A stretch of 64,000 nt of DNA, taken from the NCBI GenBank assembly GCA_963711725.1, contig CAVQFO010000033.1:1-64000 (forward strand), given 5' to 3'. Under the pieces are notes generated by a model that made no database searches, was not told the origin of the DNA, and was given only the letters and a program-made list of their open reading frames with translations. A program made the translations under genes and the position numbers. Source of the DNA: CAVQFO01 sp963711725 (GTDB lineage: Bacteria; Pseudomonadota; Gammaproteobacteria; Nitrococcales; Aquisalimonadaceae). Positions 35,039-44,749 of this stretch are shown here, piece after piece (position 1 is the first letter of the stretch; each line of letters begins with the position of its first letter).

Positions 35039-35839
35039 TCAAACGCTCTTGGACCGCAACCATTCGATGACGCGGTCGGCGCACTCCTCCCAGCCCGGCT
35101 CCAGCATGAACATATGGCCGTGGCCGGGAAACTCGATGAAATCCGTCTTGTGGAGCGCGGCGATCTCCTTTTCCATGGCCAGCACCGTGGTGTGATCTTC
35201 GGTACCGCCGCATGTCAGCAAGGGAAACTCCACGGCGGAAAGATCCGCCTCGATGGTGCCCTTGAGCACTTCGATGCCGACGGTGGCCGATTCCGGCACC
35301 ATGCGGTCGGAAAGCTCCTGCTGACGTTCCGGCTCCACCTTGTTCAACACGGCCGCCCGGTTGACCTTGAAGCCCGGTTTCAAGGCCTTCTTGCGTGCCA
35401 TGGCGGGCAGGGAACGCAGGATGTGGAGCAGGAACCATATGTTGAAGGGCGGATTCTGGAACTTGACGCCGCTGACGGGCGCCGACGAAGCGAATATGGC
35501 GGCCTTGAGGGGCATCTCCGCTGCCAACATCTGAGCGACGGCGCCGCCCATGGAGTGGCCCACCAGCACCACGTCGCCGCCCAACTCACGCGCGACGCCC
35601 CGAACGTCTTCCACGTAGTCGGCCATGGTCACCTTGCCGAGCTCCGGCAACTCCGGATTTGGGTGATGGCCGCGCAGATTCACGGCGTAGCAGTCGTAAC
35701 CCGCCGCCGCGAACCGATGCATGAAGTGCTCCCAATACCACGATCCGCCACTGGAACCGTGGATGAATAAAATCTTGGCCCCCTCACCGGCAACGTGGTC
35801 AACGTATAGCCCGTTGATTTTTCTGGTTTCAAGCGGCAT
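35039..35839 (-). CDS. alpha/beta hydrolase
   Basis: 266 residues from the ATG at 35839 (MPLETRKINGLYVDH); an upstream in-frame ATG at 35860 is possible. IHGSSGGSWYWEHF oxyanion region, AVNLRGHHPN, a canonical GHSMGGA nucleophile elbow, a late acidic residue in GGTEDHTT and the catalytic His in PGHGHMFMLEPGWEE. No signal peptide. It stands alone between two signalling genes; substrate unknown. Confidence 0.87.
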   Translation of the reverse strand: MPLETRKINGLYVDHVAGEGAKILFIHGSSGGSWYWEHFMHRFAAAGYDCYAVNLRGHHPNPELPELGKVTMADYVEDVRGVARELGGDVVLVGHSMGGAVAQMLAAEMPLKAAIFASSAPVSGVKFQNPPFNIWFLLHILRSLPAMARKKALKPGFKVNRAAVLNKVEPERQQELSDRMVPESATVGIEVLKGTIEADLSAVEFPLLTCGGTEDHTTVLAMEKEIAALHKTDFIEFPGHGHMFMLEPGWEECADRVIEWLRSKSV

Positions 35840-36062
35840 GGATTCAGAACCTCCCGGCACGGCCTCGAAGGGCCGCTTTTGTTGTGTTTATTGTCAAATC
35901 GCGTCGCGGTACGACCGAATGCATCCTCCCCAGACATAACGCGGTCGTTCCGAGACCGCATCAATAGCAAGAATCCCCCCTATTGACAACGCGACCTGAC
36001 ACGATCGCTGGCATTGTTCCTGCAAGTAGCCTCCCGGGACCATGCAACCAAGGGGAACGACC

Positions 36063-36398
36063 ATGGCGATCGATCGCATCACTCCGGACCACAACCACGC
36101 CAGGCAGGAACGGACGGGGGAAGCCGGCCGGCGCGAACGCGCCGAGGTGGCGGCCACCGGCGCGAGGGCTGGAACCGAGGAGTCCGGCTCCACGGAATCG
36201 GCGGCACCGGCACCGTCCATGTGCTGGCTGTGCGCGGCGCCGGCGCCGGCGCAGTGGGTGGCGAGGGCGCGCGCGCCCTGGCGGAATCCCTGGCATCGCG
36301 AATCCGCGCCAACCCGGATCAGGCATTGAGCGTCCAAACGGGGACCGCTCAGTTGGAAAGTCATCGCCTCCAGCGCGCACTGACGGCGCTGGGCTGAC
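36063..36398 (+). pseudogene. small protein gene, apparently frameshifted
   Basis: ATG at 36063 with AAGGGGAA before it reads MAIDRITPDHNHARQERTG... in one frame and then loses protein character near SMCWLCAAP. Another frame, from about 36220, gives a coherent end (VLAVRGAGAG...ALAESLASRIRANPDQAL...HRLQRALTALG) and stops at 36398. A single missing base near 36180-36220 would join them into about 111 residues. I do not recognise the family. It could be two unrelated chance frames. Confidence 0.35.
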
Positions 36399-36706
36399 AA
36401 CGACCCGACAGCGCCAATTTCCCGGCGCCATCCGCCTCGACGTCGACAAATCGTCGCCGGTGTGCGGCAATTTGTTTTCGAGACGACTGTGCTAGGATGG
36501 AAAACACTATAATAATGACTACAGAGGGCAGCTGAGTCCCGGCATGTCGACCCGGCAGGGCATTACCCTGCGCGGATCGACTCGCGAAGTCCACGGATGG
36601 GCATTCGGCCTTCCCGTTGTTTTCTGCACGCCGGTGGGGCCAATCTAGCGGCGACACCGTACAAAGCGCTACGGGCATCGCGGCCGGTGACGAGGAACTC
36701 CAGGCC
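36399..36706 (+). promoter_or_regulatory. 308-bp leader with predicted promoter of the signalling operon
   Basis: TATAAT at 36508-36513 is a consensus -10; the -35 region (GACTGT near 36485) is weak. Transcription from here would give a leader of about 190 nt that includes a small hairpin (CAGGGCATTACCCTG near 36558-36572) before the response regulator start at 36707. No other feature seen. Confidence 0.45.
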
Positions 36707-37141
36707 ATGAACAAGGGCATCCTTTTAATCGAGGACAATCCGGATGACGCCGCGCTGGCCGTGCGCGCCTTCCGCAAGCAAGGATTGGCCACCGAGCTGA
36801 CCGTGTGCAATAGCGGCGAGGAGGGCCTGGACTACCTGCTCTCCGAGGCTGCGGACGAAGACCTCCCCAGCCTGGTTCTGCTCGACCTTCAATTGCCCCG
36901 CATGAGCGGACTCGACGTGCTCAAGGCGATGCGCGACAACGACCGCACGCGGTTGCTGCCCGTGGTGGTGATGACCTCCTCGGACGAGGACCGCGATATT
37001 CAGTGCAGCTACCGCCTGGGGGCCAACAGCTACCTGCGAAAACCCGTGGAGTTTGCCGAATTCACCGATGTGGTCGGCCAGCTTCAGCACTACTGGCTCA
37101 CCCTCAACCGCCTGCCGGGCGAACCGCGAAGGGCCGTATGA
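36707..37141 (+). CDS. single-domain response regulator (Rcp1-like receiver)
   Basis: 144 residues from the ATG at 36707. One receiver domain: acidic pair in LIEDNPDDA, phosphoacceptor Asp in LLDLQLPRMSG, conserved Thr/Ser in VVMTSSDED and Lys in YLRKPVEF. No output domain. The NPDD variant and length are typical of receivers paired with phytochrome-type hybrid kinases such as the one encoded downstream at 38831-44483. Its stop overlaps the next gene (ATGA). Likely phosphate partner or sink for that kinase. Confidence 0.93.
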   Translation: MNKGILLIEDNPDDAALAVRAFRKQGLATELTVCNSGEEGLDYLLSEAADEDLPSLVLLDLQLPRMSGLDVLKAMRDNDRTRLLPVVVMTSSDEDRDIQCSYRLGANSYLRKPVEFAEFTDVVGQLQHYWLTLNRLPGEPRRAV

Positions 37142-38844
37142 GCAAATCCCTGCGCGTACTGCTGGTCGAGGATTCGGACGACGACGCGCAACTGCTCCTG
37201 CGCCACCTCCGCAAGGGCGAATACCAGCCGGAGTTCGTGCGCGTGCAAACCCCGGAAGCCATGCGCAGCAACCTGGTTTCCGCGGAATGGGACCTGGTGT
37301 TGGCCGACAATTCCATGCCCGGCTTCAGCGCCATCGCCGCTCTGGACGTGCTGAAGGAATCCGGCTGCGATCTGCCGTTCATCATCGTTTCCGGACATAT
37401 CAACGACATGGACGCCGTGGCCGCCATGAAGGCCGGCGCCCATGACTATCTGCTCAAGGACAATCTCGCGCGCCTGTTGCCCGCCATTGAACGGGAACTG
37501 ACCGAAGCCGAAGTCCGCCACGCCCGGCGCATGGCCGAAAGCGAACTTCGCTACCACGCCTATCACGACGGCCTTACCGGGCTGCTCAACAGGCGGGAAT
37601 TCGAGCGTAGCCTCGAGGAGGCGCTGGCCGATGCCCGGCGCCACGGCCATACCCACGTGCTGTGCTACCTGGATCTCGATCAGTTCAAACTGGTGAACGA
37701 TACCTGCGGCCACGTAGCCGGCGACGAAATGCTGAAACAGCTGGGGGCGCTGTTGCAAACCCAGGTCCGCGGCACCGACACGCTGGCGCGGCTGGGCGGC
37801 GACGAATTCGGCCTGTTGCTGGAACGGTGCCCTCCCGACCAGGCCGTTCAGGTGCTCGACAAGGTGCGGGAGGCCGTCGACGACTTCCGCTTCGTGTGGG
37901 ACGAGCGAACCTTCGACATCGGCATCAGCATCGGAATGGTGCAGATCACCGCAGACGTCCAGAGCATCACGGAATTGCTCAGCGCGGCCGACGTGGCCTG
38001 TTATACCGCCAAGGAAATGGGCCGCAACCGGACCCATATGTACGAGCCCGGCGACAAGGAACTGGCTCGCCGGCGCAGCGAGATGCAGTGGGTCTCCCGA
38101 GTCACCAGCGCCGTGGACGAGGACCGGCTGGTCCTTCACAAGCAGCCCATCCTCGACCTCGCCGCCGGCGACCAGGCACCCCACCGCCACGAAGTTCTGG
38201 TGCGGATGGTGGACGAAGACGGCCGGATCACCCTCCCCGGCGCGTTCATTCCGGCCGCGGAGCGATACAAGCTGATGCCCACCGTCGATCGGTGGGTGCT
38301 GACCACACTGTTCGAGCGGTATCACGATCTGCTCAACCAGCCGGGCCACATCACCTTCGTCAATATTTCCGGCGGCACCATCAGCGACGACGGCTTCCTG
38401 CCGCTCGTGCGGGGCCTGCTGGAGCGTCACGGTGTGGAGCCGGCGGCGCTGTGCTTCGAGATCACGGAAACTGCGGCCATCGCCAACCTGGGCAAGGCCG
38501 TGCCCGTGTTCCAGGCCCTGAAGGCGGTGGGATGCTCTTTCGCCCTCGACGACTTCGGCAGCGGCCTTTCGTCCTTCACCTATCTCAAGAATCTGCCGGT
38601 GGACTTCATCAAGATCGACGGCGAATTCGTCCGCGACATGGTGGACGACGCCATCGACCGCGCCATGGTCGAAGCCATCAACAAAATCGGTCATGTCATG
38701 GGCCTCAGGACCATCGCCGAATCCGTGGAGGATCAGCAAACCCTGGAAAGCCTCCGCGCACTGGGGATCGACTACGCCCAGGGTTACTGGATTGGCCACC
38801 CCCACCCCATTGCGGAGGCGGAACCCCGCGATGGGGCGCAATGA
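37138..38844 (+). CDS. REC-GGDEF-EAL cyclic-di-GMP signalling protein
   Basis: 568 residues from the ATG at 37138, overlapping the response regulator. Receiver domain (about 5-125; LVEDSDDDAQ, but the phosphoacceptor position reads LVLADNSMPG, Asp present). GGDEF domain (about 145-305) with an intact GGDEF motif (ARLGGDEFG), so diguanylate cyclase activity is expected. EAL domain (about 320-560): signature reads EVL rather than EAL, while DDFGSG, the loop-6 region and IKIDGEFV are kept, so phosphodiesterase activity is plausible but not certain. It probably changes c-di-GMP on phosphorylation by the kinase encoded next, whose start lies within its last 14 bases. Confidence 0.94.
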   Translation: MSKSLRVLLVEDSDDDAQLLLRHLRKGEYQPEFVRVQTPEAMRSNLVSAEWDLVLADNSMPGFSAIAALDVLKESGCDLPFIIVSGHINDMDAVAAMKAGAHDYLLKDNLARLLPAIERELTEAEVRHARRMAESELRYHAYHDGLTGLLNRREFERSLEEALADARRHGHTHVLCYLDLDQFKLVNDTCGHVAGDEMLKQLGALLQTQVRGTDTLARLGGDEFGLLLERCPPDQAVQVLDKVREAVDDFRFVWDERTFDIGISIGMVQITADVQSITELLSAADVACYTAKEMGRNRTHMYEPGDKELARRRSEMQWVSRVTSAVDEDRLVLHKQPILDLAAGDQAPHRHEVLVRMVDEDGRITLPGAFIPAAERYKLMPTVDRWVLTTLFERYHDLLNQPGHITFVNISGGTISDDGFLPLVRGLLERHGVEPAALCFEITETAAIANLGKAVPVFQALKAVGCSFALDDFGSGLSSFTYLKNLPVDFIKIDGEFVRDMVDDAIDRAMVEAINKIGHVMGLRTIAESVEDQQTLESLRALGIDYAQGYWIGHPHPIAEAEPRDGAQ

Positions 38845-41800
38845 GCGGCCGGCTTTTTTCACAGTCCCCGGTTACGAGGTCCTGGACCGCGTAACAGCCA
38901 CACCGGCTTTTGGCGTCTATCGGGCGCGCCGTGCCTCCGACCAGGCCAGCGTTCTCCTCAAGCTCCCCGAGACCGATCATCCGCCGCCCGAAGACCTGGA
39001 AGAACTGCGCCAGGAGTATGCCATCGGCCGCACCGTGGGCTCGGCCCATGTCCTCCCGCTAATCGACATCTGCGGCTGCTCGCGCGGCCAGGCCCTGGTC
39101 TACGACGATCCCCAGGTGCTGACCCTTCGGCAGGCGGTCGCTCTTCCGTTGCCCATCAAGGAGGGATTGGAGCTGGCCATGCGCATCACCGAGGCCCTGG
39201 CGGATCTCCACCGGCGCGGTCTGGTCCACTCCACCCTCCGCCCCGAAACCGTCTGGATCGCGGAAGACGGCAAAATCTACCTTTCAGGGCTCGCCCACGC
39301 GATCTCGGCCGCCACCCGCAGCGCCAGCCAGGGCCGGCCGCGCGTGTTCGAAGCCTCTCTGCCCTACATGGCGCCGGAACAACTCGGGCACGCCGGCCTT
39401 CAAGTGGGTTCGGCCACGGATTTCTACAGCCTGGGTGCCCTGTTCTACGAACTCTTTGCGGGCCGACCGCCGTTTCAGGGGGGCGACACCGCCGAACTGA
39501 TCCATGCCCATGTAGCGAAAACCCCGCCGCCGCCCCGGCATTTCAACGCGGCCGTGCCCCCGAACCTGTCACAGGTGCTGCTACGCCTGCTCGCCAAGGA
39601 CCCCGCCGAGCGCTACCGAAGTGCCGCCGGGCTGATGGCCGACCTGCGCCATTGCCTGGAGCACCCCGACACCGAAGATGGCGAAGCCACATGGACCGCA
39701 GGCACGGCAGACACCCCTGAACATTTCGAACTGCCCAACCGCCTCTACGGTCGAACGGACGCGCTCCAGACCCTGGATGCGGCTTTCGGGCGCGCTGCTC
39801 AGGGTGGACTGGAATGGGTATTCGTCACGGGCCCCTCCGGTGTGGGCAAATCCACGCTGGTCAACGCATTTCGGGACGGGCCGACCACCGTGGACGCCTG
39901 CTTCGTCGCCGGCAAGTTCGAACCGCTGCACCGGGAAATGCCCTACGGCGCCCTGATCAGCGCATTTCGGCAATGGGTGGAAGTACTGCTGACCGAGGAG
40001 GAATCCCTGCTCCAGCGCTGGCGATGCACGCTCGTGGGAGGGATTGGCAGAAACCTGCGCGCCATTACCGAAGTCATACCCGAACTGGAATTCGTGGTCG
40101 GCAAGCAGGCCGCCTTGCCGCCTCTGGAACCGACCGAAACTGAATACCGGTTCGAGCGTGCGCTGCGGGGCTTGATCGGCATTCTGGCGCGCCCTCGAAG
40201 GCCCCTGGTCATGGTTCTGGACGACCTGCAGTGGGCCGATCCGGCCTCCTTCCGCCTGCTGTCCAACCTGAGCAACGATCGGCGGCAACAGCACCTGATG
40301 GTGCTCGCAACCTACCGGGACATCCCGGTCAACGGCCACCTCCCGGTCGCCGAGTTTCTCTCGACCCTGCGGCATCAGCAGACGGAAGTCACCGAAATCG
40401 ATCTGCAACCGCTGGCCGGCGACGAAGTGCGCCAACTGGTGGCCGACACATTCCGGAGATCCAGCCTTGCCACGGGCGAACTGGCGGATTGGGTCGTTGC
40501 CCAAACCGAAGGCAACCCCCTGTTCGTGCGCCAGTTGCTGAACTCCCTCTACGAAGGCGCCGCCCTCAGTTTTGACGCCCACGCGAAGCGTTGGGAATGG
40601 GATTGGGAGCGTATCCGTGCGCTGGGCCTGTCTGAAGATCTCGTGGGCTTCATGGCCGAGAAGGTGGGCCGCCTGCCCGATGAAGTGAAGCAGACCTTGT
40701 CGTTGGCGGCCTGCTTGGGGACCAAGGTCGATGTCGATGTGCTGGTCAGCTTGACCAAGGGAACCCGCAACCGGGTTTTGGGCGCACTGCAGGCCGCTGC
40801 CCACACGCAGCTGATCCAACCGGCCACCCCGAACGACATGGAACACTGGACCTTCGTTCACGATCGGATCCAGCAGGCCGCCTATTCCCTGCTCCCGCGA
40901 GGCCGCCGGGCCCGGGCGCACCGGGCCATCGCCCGGCTGCTGCTCAAAGACGCGGACGACCTCACGGTGGGCACCCGCCTTTTCGACGTGGTCAACCAGT
41001 TCAACCTCTCCGAGCCGGGAAAGGCCTCCCGCCGGGAACGACTCAAGATTGCTCGACTCAGTCTGGTGGCCGGGCAGCGATCCAAGGCGGCCGCAGCCTA
41101 CCATTCCGCGCTGCGATATCTGCGCACCGGAACGGAGCTGCTGGAGTCCGCCGATTGGCAGGCCCATTACGAGCTCACCTTCAGCCTGCATATTGAATTG
41201 GCCGAGTGCGAATACATAACCGGCAGCGCCCAGACACCCCGGGACCTGTTCGACCGCGTACTGGACCAGGCGCGCAACCCCTCGGACAAGCACCGCGCGT
41301 ATACCTTGCACATGGTTGCCGCAGTCCGGGCCGGCGACCATGTGCGCGCCCTTCAACTGGGCGCCGCCGCGCTGGCTCCCTATGGCGTGGATCTACCCAC
41401 CGAGGACGAGGCAATCGCCGCCGCCGTGGAGGACGCCCTGGCGCTCGTACAGGCCGAGTTGTCCGGATTCGACATCAATCATCCGCCGGATGACCTCGCC
41501 GGAGGAGCGGACAGCCACGATGCGGCCGCCGTTGCCAGCACCCTGAGCCAGCTCTACGCATCGGCATACATCCACAGCCCACAGATGTTCGTACTGGTAG
41601 TCCTGAAGCTGGTCGACGCCGCCCTCAAGGCAGGCCGAACTCCCTATTCCGCCTTCGCTTTCATGAGCTATGCCATCATCCTCGGGTCGTTCCTGGGGGA
41701 CTACGAACGGGGTGAGCGGTTCGCCCGATGGGCTCTGGACATGGGCGAACATACCGACGATTCGGCCTTGCGCGCGCGCCTCGCCCACCTCTACGGCACG

Positions 41801-42559
41801 GCCGTGGCGTATTGGACGCATCCACTGCGCGAGGCCACGAAGCACATCCGCGCCGCCATAACCGGCGCATTGCAGAACGGGGACCTGATCTTCACCGGCC
41901 TGGCGGTGAGCTATTTCGTCCGCCATCTCATCATGCAGGGCGATCCTCTGAACAAGATTCTGGAAGAGATCGACCACTTCCAGGCCACCGTGGACCGCCT
42001 GCGTTTCGCCGAAGTCGCCAACACCCTGAGGGTGAGCCGCCAGTGGGTATTGGCACTCAAGGGACGAACCCGCACGCTGGACTCCTTCAGCGACGACCAG
42101 CTCGATGAGGACGAACTGCGCGAATCCATTGTTAGCAGACTCGCGAAACCGCCCCATCACTGGTTCTATCTGCTCAAGGCCAAGCTCCATTACATGGCCG
42201 GCGATTTCGCCCGGGCCAAACACGCCATCGACAACGCGGAGGTGCCGCTTGCCTCGTTGTTCGGGCGCCTCGCCGTGGCCGAGCACACGTTCTACCGCGC
42301 CCTGATTCACGCAGCCCTGCATTCCACGGTCAGCGGCGAAAAAGCCCGGACGTACGAACAGATCATCGCCGAAAGCCAAGACAGGTTGGCCGGCTGGTCC
42401 CGCCACTGCGCAGCCAATTTTCGCCACCGCGAGACGACTCGTCGCGGCCGAACTTGCCCGCCTGCGCGGCGATCACGCCGAAGCCATGTCGCTGTTCAAC
42501 GAGGCCGCCCGGGCCGCGGGCGAGCAAGGCTTTACCCAGGATCAGGCTCTGGCCCATGA
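38831..42559 (+). CDS. N-terminal part of a pseudokinase-AAA-histidine kinase giant (frameshifted)
   Basis: ATG at 38831 with GGAGG 10 nt before it, overlapping the GGDEF-EAL gene. About 1200 residues are meaningful; after about 42430 the frame drifts into an Arg-rich shadow and stops at 42559. Ser/Thr-kinase fold (about 10-275) with YMAPEQ and SLGALFYELFAGRPPF. The catalytic loop reads H133-S-T-L-R-P-E in place of HxDLKPxN and DFG reads LSG, so catalytic Asp, Lys and metal Asp are gone: a pseudokinase. AAA/STAND ATPase: Walker A TGPSGVGKST near 333, Walker B MVLDDLQWADP near 460. Helical TPR-like region from about 650. The domain order matches the known trifunctional kinase/ATPase/histidine kinase family; the missing second half is read in the next frame. 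Confidence 0.88.
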   Translation: MGRNERPAFFTVPGYEVLDRVTATPAFGVYRARRASDQASVLLKLPETDHPPPEDLEELRQEYAIGRTVGSAHVLPLIDICGCSRGQALVYDDPQVLTLRQAVALPLPIKEGLELAMRITEALADLHRRGLVHSTLRPETVWIAEDGKIYLSGLAHAISAATRSASQGRPRVFEASLPYMAPEQLGHAGLQVGSATDFYSLGALFYELFAGRPPFQGGDTAELIHAHVAKTPPPPRHFNAAVPPNLSQVLLRLLAKDPAERYRSAAGLMADLRHCLEHPDTEDGEATWTAGTADTPEHFELPNRLYGRTDALQTLDAAFGRAAQGGLEWVFVTGPSGVGKSTLVNAFRDGPTTVDACFVAGKFEPLHREMPYGALISAFRQWVEVLLTEEESLLQRWRCTLVGGIGRNLRAITEVIPELEFVVGKQAALPPLEPTETEYRFERALRGLIGILARPRRPLVMVLDDLQWADPASFRLLSNLSNDRRQQHLMVLATYRDIPVNGHLPVAEFLSTLRHQQTEVTEIDLQPLAGDEVRQLVADTFRRSSLATGELADWVVAQTEGNPLFVRQLLNSLYEGAALSFDAHAKRWEWDWERIRALGLSEDLVGFMAEKVGRLPDEVKQTLSLAACLGTKVDVDVLVSLTKGTRNRVLGALQAAAHTQLIQPATPNDMEHWTFVHDRIQQAAYSLLPRGRRARAHRAIARLLLKDADDLTVGTRLFDVVNQFNLSEPGKASRRERLKIARLSLVAGQRSKAAAAYHSALRYLRTGTELLESADWQAHYELTFSLHIELAECEYITGSAQTPRDLFDRVLDQARNPSDKHRAYTLHMVAAVRAGDHVRALQLGAAALAPYGVDLPTEDEAIAAAVEDALALVQAELSGFDINHPPDDLAGGADSHDAAAVASTLSQLYASAYIHSPQMFVLVVLKLVDAALKAGRTPYSAFAFMSYAIILGSFLGDYERGERFARWALDMGEHTDDSALRARLAHLYGTAVAYWTHPLREATKHIRAAITGALQNGDLIFTGLAVSYFVRHLIMQGDPLNKILEEIDHFQATVDRLRFAEVANTLRVSRQWVLALKGRTRTLDSFSDDQLDEDELRESIVSRLAKPPHHWFYLLKAKLHYMAGDFARAKHAIDNAEVPLASLFGRLAVAEHTFYRALIHAALHSTVSGEKARTYEQIIAESQDRLAGWSRHCAANFRHRETTRRGRTCPPARRSRRSHVAVQRGRPGRGRARLYPGSGSGP

Positions 42560-44483
42560 ATTGGCAGCCGGGCTCTATGGGGAACGCGGCCTGACCACCG
42601 CCGCCAACGCTCACCTCACGGAGGCTCATTACCTCTATCAGCGATGGGGGGCCACCGAAAAGGCTCGCCGCATCGGGCTCGCCCACCCGGAACTGGCGCG
42701 GCAGTTGCCGCTGGAAAGATCCGGCGCCGACGCGCGTGCCCAATATCTGGACTTGAACGCCATTACCAAAGCGTCTCTGGCCATCGCCGGTGAACTGCAA
42801 CTGGACCGTCTGCTGGAAAGCCTGATGGGACTGGTGCTGGAACACGCCGGCGCCCAGCGTGGCCTGCTCATCCTCGCCCGAAGCGGCACCCTGCGCATCG
42901 AGGCAGAAGGACGCGCCGAAGAAAAGGCGCTGAGCGTTCTTCAAGGCAAAGCCATCGAACCCGGCGGCGACTATCCCCTGTCCGTCATCAATTATGTGCG
43001 CCGCAGCCGCCAGAACCTTGTCCTTTCCAATGCTTCCGGGGAACACACCTTCTCCGGTGATCCTTACATCCAGGCCGCTCCGCGCCGCTCCATCCTGTGC
43101 ATGCCCATTGTTCGCCAGGGCCAATTGCTGGGCCTGCTCTACCTGGAAAACCATCTGATCGCCGACGCATTCACCCCCGCCCATCTGGACATACTGGAGC
43201 TGCTCACCTCCCATGCCTCCACCGGGCTCGAGAACGCCATGCTCTACAACGACCTCAAGAGCGAAATCGTGGAACGACGCCGCGCGGAAGCGGCGGCCCT
43301 GGCCAACGAACGGCGCTGGCTGGGGTTTCTCGAGAATGTGCGGCTGGCGGTGGTTGGGCTGGACGTGGAAGGCCGGGTTGAGTTCGTGAACACCCACTTT
43401 CTCGAACTGACCGGCTATCGCCGGGACGAAGTAATGGGGCGACAGTGGTTCCAGGAGTTTCTGCCGGCCCGTCACCGCCGGCCCAACCTCAAGCATCGCT
43501 ACTACGATCTGCTCAAGCGCAAATTCCATACGGATCTGCGCGGGATGGTGCTTACCCGCTCCGGCGAGGAGCGCACCGTCGCCTGGTCCAATGCCCTTCT
43601 GCGCAACGGCGAGGGCGAGATCATAGGAACCCTGAGTATCGGCGAGGACATCACCGCGCGGCTGAAGGCCGAATACGAAGTGCGGAGTTTGAACCGGGAC
43701 TTGGAAGAACGAGTCGTGCAACGCACCGCCGAATTGCGGGCCGCCAACGAGGAACTGGAGGCCTTCTCCTATTCGGTGTCCCACGATTTGCGGGGCCCGC
43801 TACGCAGCATGGAGGGTTTTTCCTCGGCCCTGGAGGAAGACTACGGCGACGCACTGGACGAATCGGCGGCGGATTACCTGCGGCGCATCCGCCGCGCCTC
43901 CCACCGAATGGCCACGCTCATCGACGCCATGCTGCAGCTCTCCCGCCTGACTCGCGGGATCATGCATCACGAACCGGTGAACCTCAGCGAGCTGGCCGAG
44001 GACATCTCCGAGGAATTGCGCGCCCGCTCCGATGGTCGGGATGTGGAAGTGCACATCCAACCCGAAGTACAGGCCGTGGGCGATCCGCGGCTCCTGCGGG
44101 TCGTCCTGGACAACCTCCTCGGCAACGCCTGGAAGTACACCGGCGGGACGCCGTCGGCACTAATCGAATTTGGAACCGTGCCCGGCCAATCCGATCAGCC
44201 CACCTATTTCGTGCGCGACAACGGCGCCGGCTTCGACATGGCCTTTTCCGACAAACTGTTCACCGCATTCCAGCGGCTGCACGCGCCGGAGGAGTTCGAG
44301 GGGACGGGTATCGGGTTGGCCACGGTGCAGCGGGTAATCCGCCGCCACGGCGGCCGCATCTGGGCGGAGGGAAAAGTGGCCGAAGGCGCCTGCTTTTACT
44401 TCACCTTGGGCGGCACGGGGAAAGAGGCTTCTTCGCTGAACCTGCAAGCCCAGTCTGGCTCGAATAGGCATTCACGGGACTAA
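42486..44483 (+). CDS. C-terminal part of the same giant: GAF-PAS-histidine kinase
   Basis: Open from 42486 (665 residues), but in the same frame LVAAELARLRGDHAEAM precedes the ATG, the normal continuation of the upstream protein. Dropping one base near 42431 fuses both into about 1883 residues. GAF domain (about 90-255; SILCMPIVRQGQLLGLLYLEN), PAS domain (about 275-400), a short coiled coil, HisKA with the phospho-His in SVSHDLRGPLRSM, and HATPase_c with N box (LDNLLGNAWKYTG), G1 (DNGAGFDM) and G2 (GTGIGLATV). The phytochrome-like kinase type fits the single-domain receiver gene at 36707. If the frameshift is real, a soluble GAF-PAS kinase could still be made from the internal ATG. Confidence 0.9.
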   Translation: MSLFNEAARAAGEQGFTQDQALAHELAAGLYGERGLTTAANAHLTEAHYLYQRWGATEKARRIGLAHPELARQLPLERSGADARAQYLDLNAITKASLAIAGELQLDRLLESLMGLVLEHAGAQRGLLILARSGTLRIEAEGRAEEKALSVLQGKAIEPGGDYPLSVINYVRRSRQNLVLSNASGEHTFSGDPYIQAAPRRSILCMPIVRQGQLLGLLYLENHLIADAFTPAHLDILELLTSHASTGLENAMLYNDLKSEIVERRRAEAAALANERRWLGFLENVRLAVVGLDVEGRVEFVNTHFLELTGYRRDEVMGRQWFQEFLPARHRRPNLKHRYYDLLKRKFHTDLRGMVLTRSGEERTVAWSNALLRNGEGEIIGTLSIGEDITARLKAEYEVRSLNRDLEERVVQRTAELRAANEELEAFSYSVSHDLRGPLRSMEGFSSALEEDYGDALDESAADYLRRIRRASHRMATLIDAMLQLSRLTRGIMHHEPVNLSELAEDISEELRARSDGRDVEVHIQPEVQAVGDPRLLRVVLDNLLGNAWKYTGGTPSALIEFGTVPGQSDQPTYFVRDNGAGFDMAFSDKLFTAFQRLHAPEEFEGTGIGLATVQRVIRRHGGRIWAEGKVAEGACFYFTLGGTGKEASSLNLQAQSGSNRHSRD

Positions 44484-44540
44484 TCACAAAGAAGACCGTG
44501 TGTGGCGGTTCGATTGTGTTCCGAGGAAGGGATCCTTTCC

Positions 44541-44645
44541 CTCTCGCCAAGGCGCCAACAACGCCAAGGGAGATAACAACATATTTTGCACGCCGATCTT
44601 CAGCTCTTGTTCTTCTTCGCTTGGCGTACTTGGCGCGCTTGGCGA
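44541..44645. repeat. imperfect inverted repeat (CGCCAAGG family)
   Basis: CTCTCGCCAAGGCGCCAA-type left arm (44541-44570) faces CGCTTGGCGTACTTGGCGCG-type right arm (44619-44645). It lies in the spacer between the convergent kinase and rplS genes. Function unknown. Confidence 0.6.
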
Positions 44646-44680
44646 GGACAACTCCCCTTACCCCGCTCGCCGAGGCATGC

Positions 44681-44711
44681 ACAAAAAGAAAGGGCGGCAC
44701 AAGGCCGCCCT
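44681..44711 (-). terminator. intrinsic terminator of the rpsP-rimM-trmD-rplS operon
   Basis: On the minus strand GGGCGGC-CTTGT-GCCGCCC followed by TTTCTTTTTGT, 39 nt beyond the rplS stop. Strong stem (44692-44698 with 44704-44710) and a good T-tract. Confidence 0.88.
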
Positions 44712-44749
44712 CTTCGCCGCAGCGGGCCTGATGGCCCGGCCGAGCGCTG

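Noticed and set aside
36014..36397. 127-codon plus-strand frame from 36014 taken as a whole gene
   Set aside because: Its first half has no ribosome binding site and reads as low-complexity; a better start with AAGGGGAA is at 36063 in a different frame. Reported instead as a possible frameshifted small gene.
37090..38862. 590-codon minus-strand open frame
   Set aside because: Antisense shadow of the REC-GGDEF-EAL gene, whose GGDEF and DDFG motifs are unmistakable.
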